Shown: in pieces, positions 25,680 to 36,426 of the stretch
How positions within the stretch are numbered: position 1 is the first letter of the stretch
Layout of the letters: each line of letters starts with the position of its first letter
Assembly: GCA_022606135.1 (NCBI GenBank)
Contig: JABYQN010000001.1
Span: 1,984,001-2,048,000, forward strand
Origin: Fomes fomentarius
Taxonomy: Eukaryota; Basidiomycota; Agaricomycetes; Polyporales; Polyporaceae
Length of the DNA: 64,000 bases
Direction of reading: 5' to 3'
Notes under the pieces: generated by a model
Seen by the model: only the letters and a program-made list of their open reading frames with translations
The model's database searches: none
What the model was told of the DNA's origin: nothing
Translations under genes and position numbers: made by a program

Positions 25680-28600
25680 CTACACATCCAGATCGAGCGC
25701 CCCCAACGCCTCGTCGTCGATGCCCCCGTCCCCGTAGTAGTCCTCGTCGTCGTCGTCGTCCATCGTCGCCGCCGCGTCCCCCCGCTCCGTCTCCTGCGCG
25801 AGCGCGAGCTCCTTCTGCTTCGCCTGCGCCTTCTCGATGTCCGCCAGCGTCCAGAGAGAGATGCCCGTCTGGTTCTCGTTCGGGTTCTGCGAGATCATCC
25901 GCATGAACTGCTTCGACAGCGTCAGCGCCATGTCCGTCGACAGGTTCGACGCCGTCTCCGTGATGTACTGGTTGATCCACCGCGGCAGCTTCGCGCGTTT
26001 GTCCGCCCGTGCGAAGCGCTGTCCGTCAGGTGCGAGCAGCGTCGTGAGCGAGTCGACGTGCAAGGAACATCTCTGGGAAGACACTCACCTTGTCCGCGAA
26101 GACCATCAGACCCCAGTCCGTCTTCCCGCGCAAGACACGTCCGACACACTGTGCCGCGTTCCGCATCGCATCGAAGCCGAGAAACTCTGACTCCCGGATA
26201 CGGTACGCGTCTCGTAGGTACTCCAAACGCGCCTTCAGTATCCGGCTCTCGGTGTATTGGTAAGGAACACTGTATCCGTCTCATGCGTCAGTACGTCATA
26301 CTTTATCTTGCCCGTGGTTGCACAAAATACGTACCCAAACATAACTACCGCTCGTCCATAATTATGGTCGAAATCGATGCCTTCCGAAACCTTGCCACGA
26401 GCCACGGATAGCAGGACGGCCCCGCGGCCGTTATCGCAGGCCTGCACGAGCACAACGCAAACATATCCGTCAGCTTTCCACGCAGAGCCCTCAAGCGCAG
26501 AAATATGAACCAGGAATATCTACTCACCCTCCGGTAATTCTCAAGCGCGATGCTTGTCTCGTTCGCGTCCGGGGTCTCCACAAAGATGAGCTTGTGCTTC
26601 CATACCTCGTTCAGGATACCCTAGCGCGCAGTGCAAAATAACGCCAGGGACGTAAACGAGGGTCAGGGAAGCCGTCCGCACGTAGAGGGAGACGCACGCG
26701 GAAGATGGCGCTCACCATGTCGTTCCAGGCGGCCACGATACTCTCCATGTACAAATAGCTCGGGAAGAACGCGACGATACCATCCGGCACGATCTTGCTG
26801 TACTCGATGAGGATGCTCCCGAAATTGCGCACCACTGCGGGGTCGTTCCGGACCTCGAACCTGGAGCTGATCGCGACCTGGTCGCTGCCACGCGTGATGA
26901 CCTATCAAACGAGAGGAAGAGGCAGGCGAGACGAAATGAGTCGCTAAAGTCCTTGAAACGGTAACGGTGACGCCACAGCCGTACCACGAGGCTTCTGCTG
27001 GGTGCTTACTTACCAATGGAAGGAACGAGTTGCGGGTGAGCGTCATCGAGTACGTCTCCTGGACGACCGGCGTGAACTGCAGCATCTTCGGATACATGTC
27101 CAGCGGCGAGAGCGTCCCGGACGTGATGACCACCGTGCTGAACCGCTCGAATACCGGCTTGATAGCGATCGCAGGGTCGAGGCAGCTAGTGAACGCATCG
27201 GTTAGAACGAAGAACGAGGCGTCGGTGTGGCGCATGCCGGGGAGGTACATACGTAAGATGGAAAATGGGGTTGGGGACCGTGGCATTGTCCGTCTCGAAC
27301 GGCTCGAGGATGAGTAGGAAGCCTGCGATCGAAAACCAGCGTGAGCTGTCGGTAGCGCGCCGCGACGTAACACGGCACGCACCTTTCTCGTACGTCGCGA
27401 CAAGCGTGGCGAAACTCGCGACCTTCTGCAGGCTCGATAACTCGTCCAGACGATTGACTTCCAAAGTCCGTACAAGGGACTGCAGGCGCTCCGCGCAGAA
27501 ACTACCGGAAGCAGTCAAACGCATGGATCACGCAAACGCAAACAATGTCACTGCGCCACTCACCGTAATGGTCGCCGCTCAATGTACGTAATGTCCTTGA
27601 GATGCTGCAAGAATGAAAGGGGCGTCTCTGCGACAACGTGGAGGACACGCATGCGGGTCTGCAAGCAGACTAACCCGTCAGGGCATAGCGTTCTTGACGA
27701 CAAAATTGAAATCAGACCTTCAGGTACTCCACGAAGCGTTTGAGGAAGGCGACGAAATGCTCCGCTTTTCGGATGTTCCCAGGTATCGCTTCTTTCAGGA
27801 GATCCTCCGGCAGCACTAACCCCCAATTCGAGTAAGGTTTTTGACTAGGCGGCCAAGCCACATGGGCGTGGTGGAACAGAACTTTACCTGGATTGGAGAT
27901 GAACGCATCTTCCGCGCTACTGGCCTCTTGCAAACCCTCTACCAGCTTAGCGTATTCATCTTGCAGTTTCGAAGCGTCAGTCTTCTTGATCCTGTGGGTA
28001 AGTCAGCCTGTTTTGCGGCAGCAAAGTTCTGCGTCATCAATCACTCTTCAATTCTGTCACCCAGTCGCACGACACTGCGTGCGGCAGAGTCTAACATTGG
28101 TCGCGTTAGGTCAATGCTCAACGATTCGATGCAAACGTTGTCTAGACGCGTGTGAGCTACATGTGCCTTGGGTGAGAGTTGTTCCGCGATGCGCATACCG
28201 ATGTTGTGTGCCTCGTCGAAGACAACAATGGCATCTTTTGATAGCTCCTTGGACACCTGCTCCGCAACTTTCGGGTCCAGAAGATAGTGGAATGAATAGA
28301 TGATGACGTCCACGAACGGCATCTATCAGGCATGATGAGTGCAATGATTTCCAAGCCCTTAATGTGAAGTCTACTTGCCATCCGGCGGACCGTAAAGTAG
28401 GGGCATAGTCGATTCTCTCTGCCATGCTGCAGGACATCCGCCAATGTCCAGATTCCTGGTGGAATGAGGTTACCAGGCTCCAACTGCCCGAGGTTCTGGA
28501 TGGGGCGGTCAATGAGACGATCAGCGCTGAGAAGGGAGACGAGCGAACCTCATGCCAGTCGCACAATTCAACGGATCCGGGGTTATCGCGGCCCTTCGTG

Positions 28601-29340
28601 CAGGCTGCGGAATTTGTGAGGTCTCGGCATCGGGCGTCGACCACTTTACCCTTCTTTTCCTTAGAGACCTGCAAGGGACGGGTCGTTCATTACTAGAACC
28701 TAGATAGAGCCTAGGGCAACAGCGCGGGTTCCGTGGCAATTAGCTTACCTCGGGATGTATGCAGAGATTCTTACGACTTGTGAGACCAATGCCGTAGAAG
28801 TTGTTCTCCTTCTCACGCTGCTCATCGGTTTCGGCACACTCTTTGCGGTATTCCATCAATCGCTTTAGCTCCGAGAGCGCCTTCTCGATTTCTGGGACCG
28901 TCCGAGAGCAGTATATGAGCTTCCGTTTCGTGGGATAGAACTGCAGGTTTTTGAGTAACAGGATGATATCAGTATGTATGGCTCGCTTACATACCTGCTG
29001 ATATGATACAATGAGAGAAAGAAGGGAGACGGTCTTGCCGGTCCCAGACGGCATTTCAAGTAAACAGTGTCCCTAACGAGGTACGAAGTCAAAATAGATA
29101 TCAGCGCACACAGCCGAATGAGCCTACCGTAGCATCAAGAGTTCGCTTCAAATCACACATGTAGGCATATTGTTCTAGAACAGATCGGTCAGTAGAGTGA
29201 AGGCAACTATAAGAGATATTCGTACCAGGATATATTCGGTCATAAGGGAATATTATCTGGGCCGCAACGCGCTTAGTAAACGTCCTTGGGTATGCTCATT
29301 CAAGTAGACCTACAGGGAGGTCATCAATAAAGAACTTCAT
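25680..29340 (-). CDS. RAD3: XPD/Rad3 5'-3' DNA helicase, TFIIH subunit
   Basis: An ATP-dependent helicase with an iron-sulfur cluster, part of TFIIH in nucleotide excision repair and RNA polymerase II transcription. About fifteen exons span 29340 to 25680. First exon: 29340-29314 (MKFFIDDLP), joined to [19 protein letters not shown]. Walker A is MPSGTGKTV. The four cluster cysteines lie at NLCIHPE, DARCRDL, SAACTKG and VELCDWHE. Walker B is VVFDEAHNI. Later come the Arch domain, [58 protein letters not shown] and motif [22 protein letters not shown]. The C-terminus is acidic ([14 protein letters not shown]). One intron (28378-28323) begins with GC in a GCAAGT donor. All catalytic motifs are present, so the gene looks functional. 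Confidence 0.95.
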
Positions 29341-29538
29341 GACTAGCTAGAGGGGTGTAGCGTGATCAGAGGGCTCTCCGAGGCGACCAGACGGAGGGAT
29401 GACCGTAGTCCGGAAGCAAGGAGCGTGTGTGACGCGAACGATAACGCGACGCGCATTCATGGGCGCAATTGTGACGTCACGACGGTTTACCTACGTCACG
29501 GCGCGCGCGTCACCCAGATCTCTCTGAGTCTCTGGAAG
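29341..29538. promoter_or_regulatory. Short bidirectional promoter between XPD and the TPR protein
   Basis: Only 198 bp separate the two divergent start codons, so both core promoters lie here. It contains an exact palindromic CRE-like octamer at 29472-29479 and a further ACGTCA half-site at 29493-29498. Confidence 0.55.
29472..29479. promoter_or_regulatory. CRE-like palindrome TGACGTCA
   Basis: An exact TGACGTCA, the site bound by ATF/CREB-type bZIP factors, sits in the middle of the 198-bp divergent promoter. The half-site 14 bp downstream adds weight. Factor and function are inferred. Confidence 0.5.
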
Positions 29539-31131
29539 ATGCTCTCAAGAGCACGTTGGCGAATACCTCCCTCTCCTTCCCGTTACTCTCCCGCTCGTCC
29601 TCGCTTTATCTCTCACCGGCATGCTTCAACTAACAGTCAACCTCCGACCCCTTTGCCCCCGGGAGCGGCACCAGGACCCTATCTGAATGATAGCTTTGCA
29701 TCCCATACCATGTTCACCCTCGATTTCTTCAGACGGTTCCTAAAGTTCACCGCCGTCGGATTGGTTACAGTGGCTTTCACCACAGCCACCGCTTTCGAGG
29801 GCGCGCACATGTACGTGGAGAATGTCAAGCTCTCGCCAGTGTCCGACGAGGAGACGAAGAAGTGGGAGTGGGATCTCGAAGCGGACAGGTGGACAGGCTC
29901 GCCGAAGGGAGGCACCGACTCTGCGCTCGGCTTCTCCGGACGACACGCCGTCAGGAGTGCATGGATGGTGATGAACTGGGGGACAGGGTCCAGCACCAGC
30001 GTTGTTGCATCCAAGGCCTTCTCCGGACGTGACGGGCAAGGTCCAACTCTCGCTCCTATCCAAGCCAGTCTGGAGTATGCGCAGGAGTTCCTACGCATCG
30101 CCATCGAACTCGCCGAGCAGGCTTCCGCCAAGGGTAAGGGCCACCCCATGACGCTCACCGCACTATTTGCTCGTCGTGCCGACGTGGTGGAACGAATGGG
30201 TACGCGGAACGCATTGGATGAAGCTCGGTCGGAGTATGAGCGCGTGTGGGCCAACCTTGCAGCGAAGGGGGTGCAGGCCGCTCGCATCGCACTCAAGTTG
30301 GGAGATCTGAACCGAAGGTTGGGAGATACAGAAGACGCACTTTCATGGTGGGCACGTTCTATCCAGCTCGCCGAAGGTCGAAGTACTGCCAAACCGCTTG
30401 TCATTCCACCGACTGTTCCCCAGTCCGTGCCCTCGTCACCTCTTGCGCAGCGGACACTGGTGTCTTCGCTTGTCTCCCTGTCAGCATACTATGCGACGAC
30501 AGGGCAACTCCGTCAAGCACAGGAACTCGAGGAATCGTCCCTTGACCTCCTCCGCTCTGTCCCGTCACCCCAATCTTTCGACTCTGCCTCCCCTCCACAA
30601 GCCCTCCACCACCTCTACATCCTCCACCGCTCCTCCATCCTCTCCATCCATCTTGCCGAAGTCCTGTACGCGCTCAGGACAAAGCCGACAGCTTCAGTCG
30701 AATGGCTTTCGCGTGCCGCTGAGTCGTCAGAACGTGTGGCCCTGTCCCTGACAGGTCTCCCGCCTATTCACCCAGACGCACCTGGCTCCAAAATCCCTCA
30801 TCCACCGGCATCCGAAACTCCTCTGGGGATTGCATACACCAATTCCCAGTCGATGAGTGGTCCAGCGAAGGCACTGCTTCGCGACGCTCGCAGGACAGCA
30901 GCAGAGGCTTGGAACCTTATTGGTGTCCTCACCGAGGGCTCGGGTTCTGCAGATGCTAACGCCAAAGCGCTAGAGTGCTACGAGCGCGCCCTTGGATGGG
31001 CTGGCGTCGGTCGGGATAAAGCCGGCGGTATCGGGCAGCCGGGTGAGGGCACGCTGGAGACGGAGTGGAAGGTGTTCTGGTCCAACTATGTACGAGCGCG
31101 TGAGGCTGTGAAGGGACAGGAACAGAAGTGA
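29539..31131 (+). CDS. Mitochondrial TPR-repeat protein
   Basis: An intronless gene of 530 residues from ATG 29539. I choose this start because it opens directly with an Arg/Ser/Pro-rich presequence (MLSRARWRIPPSPSRY). The frame is open further upstream to 29362 but without family-like sequence. One membrane segment follows at about residues 65-85 (FTAVGLVTVAFTTATAFEGA). The remainder is alpha-helical with degenerate TPR-like helix pairs (EYAQEFLRIAIELAEQAS; RIALKLGDLNRRLGDTEDAL; AYYATTGQLRQAQELEESSL; ALECYERALGWAG). The layout (presequence, one span, TPR domain) suggests an inner-membrane protein with the TPR part in matrix or intermembrane space. The specific role is unknown. It is one of very few intron-free genes here. 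Confidence 0.75.
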   Translation: MLSRARWRIPPSPSRYSPARPRFISHRHASTNSQPPTPLPPGAAPGPYLNDSFASHTMFTLDFFRRFLKFTAVGLVTVAFTTATAFEGAHMYVENVKLSPVSDEETKKWEWDLEADRWTGSPKGGTDSALGFSGRHAVRSAWMVMNWGTGSSTSVVASKAFSGRDGQGPTLAPIQASLEYAQEFLRIAIELAEQASAKGKGHPMTLTALFARRADVVERMGTRNALDEARSEYERVWANLAAKGVQAARIALKLGDLNRRLGDTEDALSWWARSIQLAEGRSTAKPLVIPPTVPQSVPSSPLAQRTLVSSLVSLSAYYATTGQLRQAQELEESSLDLLRSVPSPQSFDSASPPQALHHLYILHRSSILSIHLAEVLYALRTKPTASVEWLSRAAESSERVALSLTGLPPIHPDAPGSKIPHPPASETPLGIAYTNSQSMSGPAKALLRDARRTAAEAWNLIGVLTEGSGSADANAKALECYERALGWAGVGRDKAGGIGQPGEGTLETEWKVFWSNYVRAREAVKGQEQK

Positions 31132-31262
31132 GTTCGTACATATGATGACGAGAATTGCATCTACATACCTTCGCTCGTCTGTATGTCGATCTTGGTACCA
31201 TTTGCTTGGCATGCAAAAACTGGATTCGACCGACGGATACCAGGACGGCCAGACGTCAAATA

Positions 31263-32352
31263 GAGTCAAAATCTGACTATGAGCGGAAGAGTAGGGAAAA
31301 TCAAACCCAACCGCCGGCTAGCAAGGAGGCACAGGGAGGCACCCACATCAACACGTCAACACCCCGTTCTATCCTTTCGTATCACTCAAACTATCGCTAT
31401 GACCTCTATTCCCAAGTTCGACCCCAGGCCTTTCACATTTGGTGACATACCTGCAATCTCGACCTATCTCGACCGGATGGACGCATACCTCTCAGCTGCA
31501 CTACACAACCATCTCAAGAAGGAATACCCCCTTAACCTCGTCTTGGTCAAACCCGAGGTCCCCACCAGGCAGTTTGCGCGTGCTATCCCTCCCCTTCCTT
31601 TTGGCGTAGAAACGACATACGTGTTGAAGGTACCCTTGCAAACTGGCGTTGACTGCAAAGCACAGGTCTGGTTGGCAGAACCGCAAGCACGAGAGTGCGA
31701 CATCACTGATGATGGGAAAACGAAAACTCAAGTGCTATTCAAGTTCATCGCCCCCTCCCACCGTGACGCAGGGATTCCGATGCTTCCCATGGACAAGAAT
31801 GGAGTCATGCGGCTCGCACATTGTCGGTATGAGCATCCATTCACCATCGCCACGCGCGCTGTCGCTGCGTACGATGCTCTCCTCGAGTTCCAGGGCCTGA
31901 CTGTCCCGTACATGTATGGTGTCTTCGAGGTGCGTTCTACATGACTCATGCGTGTCTGTGTGTGCAAGGATGACAACTTACTACTCACCTCTCTAGGTGA
32001 AAATTCCCTGGGAGGAGCAGGCATGGGTGTTAGCACTCGAATACATTAATGGGTCTGCCAGTCTGGACAGACTCAAGGTGACCGAGGCAGGTCCAGAAGT
32101 GCCTGAAGGTCTGATGAAGTATCAAGACTTTTCGCTTTATCGCAAAATAGTGAGTGAGCTCGTGCTCGTGCGATGTCTAAGAGCAGCATGTAGACATTGA
32201 ACACGGTTATACGATACCAGTTCGTCAGCGCTTGGGATACTCATAGAACGGCTCATGGCAAGAAGATTCTCCACGGCGACCTCCACAATTCTTCGAACAT
32301 ACTCGTCGATGAGGCAAATGATCTGATGGTCTTGATAGACTGGGGTGAATAC
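31263..32352 (+). repeat. Left arm of a near-identical inverted repeat
   Basis: Bases 31263-32352 match the reverse complement of 38914-40003 without an indel that I could find. I noticed one substitution (near 31293, T here against C in the other arm). The arm begins 132 bp after the TPR stop codon and ends inside the third exon of the kinase-like gene, at the codons for GEY. Both introns are included in the identity. Beyond 32352 homology continues but is clearly diverged. Confidence 0.93.
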
Positions 32353-32460
32353 CGTCTATTTCCCGAAGAGGACTATTTGGCCATGACGTACATGGATAAG
32401 GAGGAGCTAATCCTACAATTCGTGTCATATTGCAAGGACAGGCAGCATTTGATCAACTAA
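31399..32460 (+). CDS. Kinase-like (APH/choline-kinase fold) protein, copy A
   Basis: Three exons (31399-31929, 31997-32149, 32221-32460) give 307 residues. The C-terminal lobe shows the small-molecule-kinase form of the catalytic loop, ILHGDLHNSSNILVD, with HGD and Asn eleven positions apart in the usual spacing, and LMVLIDWGEYR in place of DFG. This is the pattern of aminoglycoside phosphotransferase/choline-kinase-like proteins rather than classical Ser/Thr kinases. The N-lobe (IPKFDPRPFTFGDIPAISTY; WVLALEYINGSASLDRL) lacks an obvious glycine loop. The frame is open upstream to 31279 (MSGRVGKIK), so a longer N-terminus is possible. Such kinase-like genes form expanded families in Agaricomycetes; substrate unknown. 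An inverted copy lies at 38890-39867. This copy has the full C-terminus (FPEEDYLAMTYMDKEELIL). Confidence 0.75.
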
Positions 32461-32620
32461 ATCTACCAGGTTTGCAGGATATGTTACGCTGGATATGACC
32501 ACATGGCATTCCGCGTGTAGAGTGAGGCGCAGTGCATGCGCATGCTGTCGTTAACTCGTGCTTGGTGTTGCTGGGCTCATTTCCGCCATGCAGTCAAAGA
32601 CGCGGATGAACAGTATTTGT
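32353..32620 (+). repeat. Diverged continuation of the left inverted-repeat arm
   Basis: This stretch is homologous in inverted orientation to about 38025-38913 but only moderately similar, with small indels and one 607-bp insertion in the other arm. The clearest shared block is the 30 bp around the pair CCAGGTTTGCAGGATATG / TTACGCTGGAT at 32468-32497. It covers the last codons of copy A and about 160 bp of 3' flank. Its divergence contrasts with the near-identity just upstream. Confidence 0.75.
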
Positions 32621-32967
32621 TGACCCACCTCGCGACGACATGCATCTTCGAGTCAACAGATTTCAAACCAATCCTCGTGCTCATTTAAGAGCTATGACGA
32701 TGCACCAAAAGAACTGTATTGTATCTACTTGCACACATACACATAGAAACAATATACATCCATACAGACATCGTGACAGGAAGCCCCTTGATTGACGTAT
32801 ACCGAGGACTCAGGAAATGACGTCCCAACCTATTTATTTTGACGTAAGTAAAGGTTCAGCTGTGACTGTCACACGGGAAGTATGTGACGAGTCGCGTCAG
32901 ACGCGTCAACAGCGCCGCGTCGTCGGAGTTGGCAGTTACAGCCACGGCTGCAGACTCGGAGCGAGGC
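32621..32967. other. Intergenic region upstream of the LRR gene
   Basis: This is the promoter region of the LRR gene. It has a GTCGCGTCAGACGCGTC stretch (about 32890-32907) containing an ACGCGT box. I see no gene. Confidence 0.4.
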
Positions 32968-35628
32968 ATGAGTCTCAAGGCAATCGTCCTCTGGAAGCCC
33001 AAAGCCACACTCACCTCAGACGAGGCATGCACGACCATCCTGCAGTACTCCCTACCTCCTCCTCCTTCTGCCACTTGCACTCCCTACCAGCTACATCACG
33101 ATGCGGACACGACAAACAGCCTTTCCTACGTGCCTCCTCTGGAGTACTTCTGCGTCAGATCTTTTGTTGAGTACCCGGAGCAGATATATACTCTTGGACC
33201 CGCTCGACTACTCTATCGACCTCCAACAGACGAACGTGACTTTGACATCCTACAAGCTCTCATCCCAGCCTATTGCCCCTTCTCTGACCCTGATCATGAC
33301 AAATTCAACTTGTGCGCCGTCGATCCACGACTCTGGGCTGTTATCGCGCAGGTATATGAGGGCTTGCCCGCTGTCTTCCGCGAATACACCCTTCCTCTCT
33401 CGGACACGCATCTTCCACTACTCCAGATGATCCCGAGCACACAGCACTTCTCGCTCATCACTGTGCTTTCTTTGACCAGATGCAACGATCTCACAGACGA
33501 CACAGTCGTTGAGCTCCGCCACCTAAATACTCTTACTGCGCTCGACGCCAGCATCACAGCTCTTGGCTCGTGGGGTGTGCAGCGGCTCGCGAAATGTCTC
33601 GCATGGAGCGAATGCGACGAGGCCGAAGATAGACCCTCGGAGCGGCGTGGACCTTGGGGTCTTCGCGTTCTCTATCTCAGAGACTGCATCAACGTTGGTG
33701 ACGAGGTTCTCTTGTGGCTACCTCGGTTCCCGCTACTGAGCGTGGTTGGTGCGTGATCCGATGATTCCTACGTGGTGCTTTATTGAACATAAGTACCTCT
33801 AGACCTCCGCGGGACAACCTGCAAACCGTGGCAACATTTCATCTCGCCCTTCAAGGCCTCTTTGGACCGCCGGCTGTTCGATTCATCCGCACTCTCCAAG
33901 GTTCTCGCTCACCTCTCGTCGCTCACACGAAAGCCGCACACGCTGTTCTCACATTTTCCACCTTACGTCCTCAAGGTCGACTCGCTCTACCACAAAGCCG
34001 ACCAGACGTCCATGCAGCGTCGGTGGACCACTAGTACCTGGGACACTCCAGGTCCGGAGCAGAAGACCGGTCTTCAGGTGGCTAGCGGGCGGATGGATGT
34101 CTTCCTCCCATATAAGCCACCGCGCGAGGAGCATGATCCGTACATATCCTCCGGGGGCACGTGTGACGTGATGGGTTGCAACTGTGGCCTAACGACCAGC
34201 TCACGCGCGCATGACGGAAGAGCCGGGTATTACGAGGACGAGGACAGGGGTGAAGACGAACTTGTCACCGAGTCAGAGGATGACGAACTCGAACCACAAC
34301 CTCCAGGGCCATCGGGCATGTCCGAAGACGACGTCAGAGGAGGCTCTGTATCCAAGTCATCAATGCTCGAGCCACAACTGCCTGAGGATAGCTCATGGAT
34401 GGAGGAGGTGGCGGAGCACGAGAGTGTGTTGTATCGCAGGCAACGGGCTGTGGACATCTTCTACGCCGTACCACCTCCGAGACGGCCGTTATCGCTATCC
34501 AGCTTGACTAGCTCTGACCGTCGCAAACCTCACGGCGGAATCCCTTCTGGACGTCCACAGCATGCAACCGCGTCCGCAGACCCTCTTATGCTCTTCCGCA
34601 CCCCACCACCATGGAGCTCCCTCCCCCTCTCGCCTCCCGGGAGGCCTGCGTCATCAAAGATGCCGACCAGCGTGTTCTCGTCATCCAGTTACCCCGCCAA
34701 TACGCCGAATCACACAACCTCGCTATCCGGATCTCCGAGAAAACGCAAGCTCGCCGACGACGCCGCTCCAGCGGACCAGGCTCGCAAGCGGGTGCACGCG
34801 CTGACGAGCATCCAGAACATGTTCGCCATGGTGCAGAAGCGCCAGACCACCCAGAACGACAAGGCGACGAGCTCACGCGAGGACAGCTCGTCGAGATCTG
34901 TTCCCCCCAAGGCGAACGTGAACCCGTTCACGCGGAAAGCGTTGCCGATGTCGCCTGTGCCCAAGTCCAAAGTAAGGACAATGAAATTCTCGAACTCTAC
35001 TGTCGTCGAGTCGGCGCGTCCGCCGCAGACTGTGAAGGCTACCGTCATACCGGCGGGTCCAAAGTCACGGCCGAAATCTGCATCGGCAACTTCGTCTGCG
35101 ATCACCACCACTACCGGCATCCCATGCCTGAACGCAACTAAACGACCTCATCAATCCCTTACGGGGAATACGGGGAAAGCAGACTCGTCACGACCGGCTA
35201 AGCAGCTGAGACCCATCTCAACTCTCCGGGTGCCTGACTTACCGCCGAATAACATGAAGGCTCTGTCCGCGCACCAGCCCAAGCCACCACTCGACTTGTT
35301 GAAAGCCAAAGGGGATGCCGGGAGCGCGTCGAAGGCACACAAGCAGACCACCCTCTCCGTCTCTACCGATGCCTCACGTGAGCCAGGCGGTAGCAATGCT
35401 CCCTCCTCCGCCGATGAGAAGACGAAGGTGGTCAAGGCGGACAGGCGTGTCTCCGCTTCAATCGCGGTGACTAGCAGTCGGCTCAATATGACTACGGTAG
35501 GCAAGGTCGGCAAGGAGCAGATGAAGGTTGCTGTAGTGAAGCCGAAGAGCAAGTCGGGGAAGGATAAGGAGAGCAGACGAACGTCAGGTGGTCAAAGCTT
35601 CGACTGGAAGCGGTGGAGTGGCGGATAA
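32968..35628 (+). CDS. Leucine-rich-repeat protein with long disordered tail
   Basis: Two exons, 32968-33748 and 33803-35628, give 868 residues. Start chosen at MSLKAIVLWKPKATLT, the first ATG in frame. Residues about 150-290 carry a few irregular leucine-rich repeats (FSLITVLSLTRCNDLTDDTV; LRHLNTLTALDASITALGSW; LRVLYLRDCINVGDEVLLWL), like RNI/AMN1-type LRR proteins. From residue about 340 on, the protein is disordered: an acidic patch (YYEDEDRGEDELVTESEDDE), then Ser/Pro/Lys-rich sequence with basic clusters (GSPRKRKLADD) that could be nuclear localisation signals. No F-box is visible. Function unknown. The gene lies inside the inverted-repeat interval and is convergent with LUC7. Confidence 0.75.
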
Positions 35629-35689
35629 ATGTTGTTATTCATATAGAGCCTAGACAGTACTTGACACACTTGATATACGTAGTTTTGTA

Positions 35690-36275
35690 GAGCATACTAT
35701 CATGCACTCGTCGCTGTCGCACTGCTTTGTTATTCATGCTCGTTTCTTGGAACTGTCGCAATGCGACGGAGGGACACAGATAACAGATAGTACTAAGACT
35801 TGCAGCGAAGAGGCAGTTGCTATAGTATTACAGCACACTAACACTGACGATAAACACCAGAAGTCGAGGTAGGGATACAGAGCAGCATGTCAGACACACG
35901 AACAATAGTGACGTTTCCGCAGCGAGTCTAGGAAGCACGGTTATGATGCCGAAAGTGCAAGTCGGACAGAGAAAGAGGGACGCCGGCCGAATGTCTAGTG
36001 TAGAAAGGAGTAGTCCAAGGGATTCGAGTGGAAGCAACAGAGTGTCGGATGAACGTTGCTGTTCAGAATCACAGAGCCTGAACATTGTTGAGCATACATG
36101 CTATCACACACTCTTGGCTTTATTTCTTGAAATTGTGAGTTTGCTCGGAAGGCACCGCAGATGAGACCAAGACTGGCTGCGAAGCAGGTGGCAGTATGAT
36201 TACAGTACACTAACGATAACAAACACCAGAATCCGCGGTAGTAGGAAGACAGAACGGGAGCAGCAGACACACACT
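35690..36275 (+). repeat. Degenerate direct repeat (two units about 372 bp apart)
   Basis: A block at about 35693-35905 recurs in diverged form at about 36093-36280. Matching landmarks are GCATACTATC / GCATACATGCTATC, TTTCTTGGAACTGTCG / TTTCTTGAAATTGTGAG, TGCAGCGAAG / TGGCTGCGAAG and TTACAGCACACTAACA / TTACAGTACACTAACG followed by AAACACCAGAA. No coding sequence is evident. It lies in the shared 3' flank of the LRR gene and LUC7. Confidence 0.65.
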
Positions 36276-36426
36276 CGGAAGATGGCGATCTCCGTCCGTA
36301 TGCTTTACCTTCAGTACCTCCGTCGGCCAGGTGAACGGGAACGATCTCTCCGCCTATCACTGCAACGCAACATCGCACACGTCGTTAGCCGTCACGCCAC
36401 ACAGCACCACAGATCAACGTCAACGC

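Noticed and set aside
29362..29538. Upstream ATG of the TPR gene
   Set aside because: It would place coding sequence over the whole divergent promoter and bury the mitochondrial presequence; ATG 29539 fits better.
31279..31398. Alternative upstream start of the kinase-like gene (MSGRVGKIK)
   Set aside because: It is possible but has only an Arg-rich run without family-like sequence; ATG 31399 is kept as the main start in both copies.
32884..32967. Upstream extension of the LRR protein by 28 codons
   Set aside because: It begins with GTG rather than ATG and the sequence looks like promoter; the first in-frame ATG is 32968.
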